Positions 61,062-64,000 of a stretch of DNA of 64,000 nucleotides are shown here, in pieces. The notes under the pieces are model-generated. The model was given only the letters and a program-made list of their open reading frames with translations, was not told the DNA's origin and did no database searches. The position numbers and the translations under genes are program-made. Source of the DNA: Pollenia angustigena (Eukaryota; Arthropoda; Insecta; Diptera; Polleniidae); assembly GCA_930367215.1 (NCBI GenBank), contig OV884060.1, forward strand, positions 103,812,151 through 103,876,150. Reading direction: 5' to 3'. The stretch's first letter is position 1. Every line of letters begins with the position of its first letter.

Positions 61062-61195
61062 TATTCATTCGGTTAACCGTCAATCGGTTAACCGATTAAT
61101 TACTACCCGATTAACTGATCGGTTAATTTCAAATTGGCTTTTTTCGATTAACGATTAAACCGATTAATTTCAGTCGATTAACCGATTAAAATTTT
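61062..61195. repeat. Cluster of GGTTAACCGATTAA palindromic words
   Basis: About nine copies of (C)GGTTAA / CGATTAA in 130 bp, in both orientations, including CGGTTAACCGATTAA twice. It behaves like a palindromic microsatellite. Flanks 60290-61060 and 61200-61470 show only AT-rich sequence and a T16 run at 61221. Confidence 0.75.
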
Positions 61196-61472
61196 CAATA
61201 TTGTGTAGTATTATAACATATTTTTTTTTTTTTTTTTGATTGTAATAATTTTTTTCGTCTCATATGTAAAATGTATGTGTTTAGAAAATATTTTTTTCAT
61301 ACAAACAAAGAAGGTGTTCAGTGATCTTAACTTTAACCCATTTTCTGCCGACCGTTGACTAAAATTAGAATGATTTTTATCTTCATCATCGATCAACAGG
61401 AATGTGGCGAAAATGGGTTAAATTTTTGATTACCAACACCTTTTTTCTGTTTCATGTATGTGTTTAGTTATT

Positions 61473-61820
61473 CCCTGCAAAAAAAATTGGAGCACCTGAT
61501 CCATTTTGATAAAATGGACTACTCCATGGACCATGTCATTGTTAAAAAGTGTTTGTAGTGAGACGACATGTCTTCGTTTTTTAACGACATGCTTTCGTTT
61601 TTAAACGACTTCAAAACTAATCCTCTTTAGTAAACCATAGAGTAGTTTTAAAACTACTCCTTAGTGGTCCAAAGGTGGGTTATATGGTCCTCTCCTAGGA
61701 CATCGTAATGTTAAATAGACCAGGTTTATTTCATACATTTGGGTTAGTTTTGGACTAGTCCTGGTCCCTTGTGGACAACTCTTTACACGCGTGTTTGGAC
61801 TGGTCCTATTATTTGCAGGG
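61473..61820. mobile_element. MITE with CCCTGCAAATAAT ends, copy 2 (inverted)
   Basis: CCCTGCAAAAAAAATTGGAG to ATTATTTGCAGGG, 348 bp, is collinear with the reverse complement of 25893-26238, including TTTTGATAAAATGGACTACT and GTTTGGACTGGTCC. Equal length in both copies marks a defined mobile unit. Confidence 0.82.
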
Positions 61821-62399
61821 TTATATCTTTTCATAACAATCTTTTAACAGAATTAACTAAAACAGTAAGAAGTGTTAAACATTTTTAAAAACTCTAATGG
61901 CATAATGGAGTATTTTATATGTTTAGAGAAATCCTGGAAAAGGACTGAGAAATAAGATCTACGATAAGTGAAAAAATTTTTTCCAAGTCAAGTTTTGGAA
62001 AAACTAAAGAAAAGAAGAGCTTTAATCCTAAACATTTAAAATAAATAACTTTTCTAAAAGATTATTTTATAAGATCGGCTTAATATGCAAACCGGCTAAA
62101 TCCACTTTTTATGTAAATTAAATTTTGATGCCGTGTGGTAGAGAAAGGTACGCCTCGTCGACCAGCATGTGGTTTTTTTTCTATTTAAGTTCGGTTTGTG
62201 CTTTGTTGTGATACAGACGTGTTTTTTAACCCCGCATACGTTTTGAACTATTAATTAATCATATTTGATTTTGTAATATACGCAGCGAATGGACGCTTAA
62301 AAATAAATTATATATTTTGTTATTTAAATTATTTAACATAATAGTGAACAATTCAAACGATAAAATTAAATAAAGAAAAATAGTAAAAATATATACATA

Positions 62400-63350
62400 C
62401 GCCCAGCGGGAAAACTCAGAAGACCTTCTTACTTCAGGCCTTTTTAAAGGCCTGCTTAAAAAACGTTTTGATTTAATTACTATTCTTACGTAACTGCTAA
62501 GGAATGCCTTATAGAAGGCCTCGGCTCTTTGGTATAAAAGAAGAGAGAAAAGAAGGAGTAACATTTTTTGTTTTGTTTTTTTGCACAAGCAAAAGCAAAA
62601 TGGTTCAGATCCCTTTACAAAAACAAAGTAACGTATGTTGTAAATCATTTTAGTTGAAGTTACAAAAGAGAAAGAGTAAAATTTTTTGTTTTGTTTTTTT
62701 CGCCAAAGCGAAAGAATTCAGATCCCGTTATAAAAACAAAGTAGGTGCATATTAAAATACAAAATAAAAACAAAAATGTTAATCATTTTAGTTGAGTTTT
62801 GTTCATTAAGAAAGATAGGTACTTGTGCTTTTAAAAGTTTTATTTTATTATAAACTTTTATTTGCAATCTATTTTACAATATTTAGCAAATTTAATTATT
62901 TCAATAAAAAAATAGGTATCACATCTAATATGTACATGAAACCTTTTCAGTCTTCTAATTTCATTTGTAAGGAAATATTCCTTAATGTTTTAGACTGATA
63001 GCCCTTCAATATGACCTTTAATGCATTTGTATAAGGATGGTCTGAAAGGCCTTTTAAGAGCCATTAATTGAAAGGCCTTTTACCATACCTTTCTTAAAAA
63101 CCCTTCAAGATAACCTTTTTGCTAAGGCCTTTTGACAGTCATTCTCTGGAAAGCCTTCTAAAAGCCATTTATTTGAAGGCCTTTAAGAAGCTCTGGGGAA
63201 GAAAGGAAAGCGGAAGGCCTTCTCCGCAATGACAACGCGTGTAAAAAAGATATGAGTATGGAATGGAGCGAGAAGGGCTTGTTTATCCAAAAGAAGGGGT
63301 ACAGAGGCCTTCTGGAAGGCCTCCGTACTCCTTCTTTTTCCCGCTGGGCG
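62400..63350. mobile_element. TA-flanked MITE, CGCCCAGCGGGAAAA ends, with AAGGCCTT repeats
   Basis: TA at 62398-62399 and 63351-63352 flanks CGCCCAGCGGGAAAA and TTTTTCCCGCTGGGCG. Both halves carry many AAAGGCCTT / GAAGGCCTT palindromic words. An inverted relative starts at 32614. The minus-strand ORFs inside it are repeat-derived and not conserved domains. Confidence 0.82.
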
Positions 63351-63482
63351 TATGAATGTTCATACATGTGTATGCATACATACTCTCAACAAAAACATTT
63401 TTTTTGGTGTTGTTGTAAAAACAATAAATAATACAAATATTTAAAGCACAGCAAACGGTGAAAAACAAAAACAACTCTTTGC

Positions 63483-64000
63483 ATGAGTAAGAACAGTGAA
63501 ACAACGCTAAGGCAAAATGAAAGAAATGTTTATGTGACCGTTCAGGCAAACGAAAATAATGCTGAAATAAATAAAACAAAACACAACAATATTAACTATC
63601 TAACGGCTAAGCATATTATTCGAACACGTTCTCTTTCACCCTCGGTGTTCACAAAAACGGTGGATAGTGATACATTAAAAAATATTAATCTGTCTTTGGG
63701 GACAAGTGTTGTAGCGTCCGCAAGTATTACCGCGGCGGAAAAAACAATCTTAGTAAGAAATGATACCATAAACTCAAATACAGACGCAATGGGGAACCCT
63801 TTAGTGAAAAATTGTCAAAAGCCTCAAATACAAGTTGGTATGGACAGGTATATAACAGTGCTTAAACGGGGTCGCAGCCCTACCTCTTCAGCAGTTGCTT
63901 CGGCCTCAAAAGTAACATATTTTGATAGAATAAATTCACAAAACCGTTTTGCAATTCTTGAGGACGAATCCCCAGAGGCACCAAACGCCATAAAATCTTC
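63483..64000 (+). CDS. ORF1 (gag-like) of a jockey-type non-LTR retrotransposon, 5' part
   Basis: The frame is open from ATG at 63483 to the window edge (172 codons, no stop). The product is basic and Ser/Thr/Asn-rich, with MDRYITVLKRGRSP and, further on, NRFAILEDESPEAP. The NRFxxLxDE block preceding the zinc-knuckle region is typical of jockey-superfamily ORF1 proteins. G+C content is higher than in the flanks, which suggests a young copy. The 5' untranslated part probably begins just after the MITE that ends at 63350. The zinc knuckles and the endonuclease/RT ORF2 would lie to the right. Confidence 0.68.
   Translation, partial: MSKNSETTLRQNERNVYVTVQANENNAEINKTKHNNINYLTAKHIIRTRSLSPSVFTKTVDSDTLKNINLSLGTSVVASASITAAEKTILVRNDTINSNTDAMGNPLVKNCQKPQIQVGMDRYITVLKRGRSPTSSAVASASKVTYFDRINSQNRFAILEDESPEAPNAIKS

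Noticed and set aside
62259..62648. 129-codon minus ORF and the 98-codon ORF at 63283-63579
   Set aside because: Both read through AAGGCCTT repeats and the end of the TA-MITE 62400-63350; the related copy at 32.6 kb has no corresponding frame.

Overview
The window looks like nuclear DNA of a higher fly (Diptera, probably a calyptrate). It is very AT-rich and packed with decayed transposons. Its one clear host gene has GT-AG introns that swell to 10-18 kb through transposon insertion. Species cannot be named from sequence alone.

Host gene. One plus-strand gene runs through most of the window. Nine coding exons (11892-12011, 26469-26597, 26922-27084, 45066-45219, 45503-45802, 55919-56021, 56095-56264, 56352-56422, 59391-59500) join in consistent phase into a 439-residue SLC30/CDF zinc transporter of the ZnT2/3/4/8 (Drosophila ZnT35C) type. 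It has two HxxxD zinc-site helices and a His-rich cytoplasmic loop. An extra His-rich open exon at 8224-8526 ends in the same phase and may be an alternative N-terminus. A 39-codon minus-strand ORF at 60073-60192 lies convergent to the gene's 3' end; I could not identify it.

Mobile DNA. Everything else recognisable is transposon-derived. (1) hAT elements or relics with readable 8-bp target duplications lie at 16595-21140, 37470-39838, 43477-44433, 49034-54130, 51320-52471 and 34322-34390. Two keep transposase remnants. (2) Mariner relics lie at 15533-16293 and 42938-43332. (3) Non-LTR retrotransposons: a 5'-truncated reverse transcriptase copy with a poly(A) tail at 35050-36835 (minus), a 3' stub at 19946-21034, and an ORF1 (gag) start that runs off the right edge (63483-64000). 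(4) A Helitron-like element lies at 16748-18455 and a probable second at 12446-14900. (5) A 1-kb fold-back with TAA duplications (PIF/Harbinger-like) lies at 10242-11234. (6) TTAA-flanked MITEs lie at 31146-31305 and 41145-41626. (7) There is a large set of TA-flanked elements without transposase, whose interiors are filled with element-specific short repeats.

Layout. 0-8 kb: upstream, repeats only. 8-12 kb: candidate alternative exon, fold-back element, exon 1. 12-26 kb (intron 1): Helitron-like repeats, mariner, a hAT carrying four or more nested insertions, TA-MITEs. 26-27 kb: exons 2-3. 27-45 kb (intron 3): MITE nests, the LINE, hATs. 45-46 kb: exons 4-5. 46-56 kb (intron 5): an insertion nest up to five levels deep in a tRNA-like SINE. 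56-59.5 kb: exons 6-9. 59.5-64 kb: downstream repeats and the start of a LINE.

The most unusual signal is the set of TA-flanked elements. Their ends share a loose CAG-then-A-run signature and their bodies are built from different short tandem or palindromic words. Close behind are the dated insertion nest at 48.9-54.2 kb and the 53-bp tandem array inside it.
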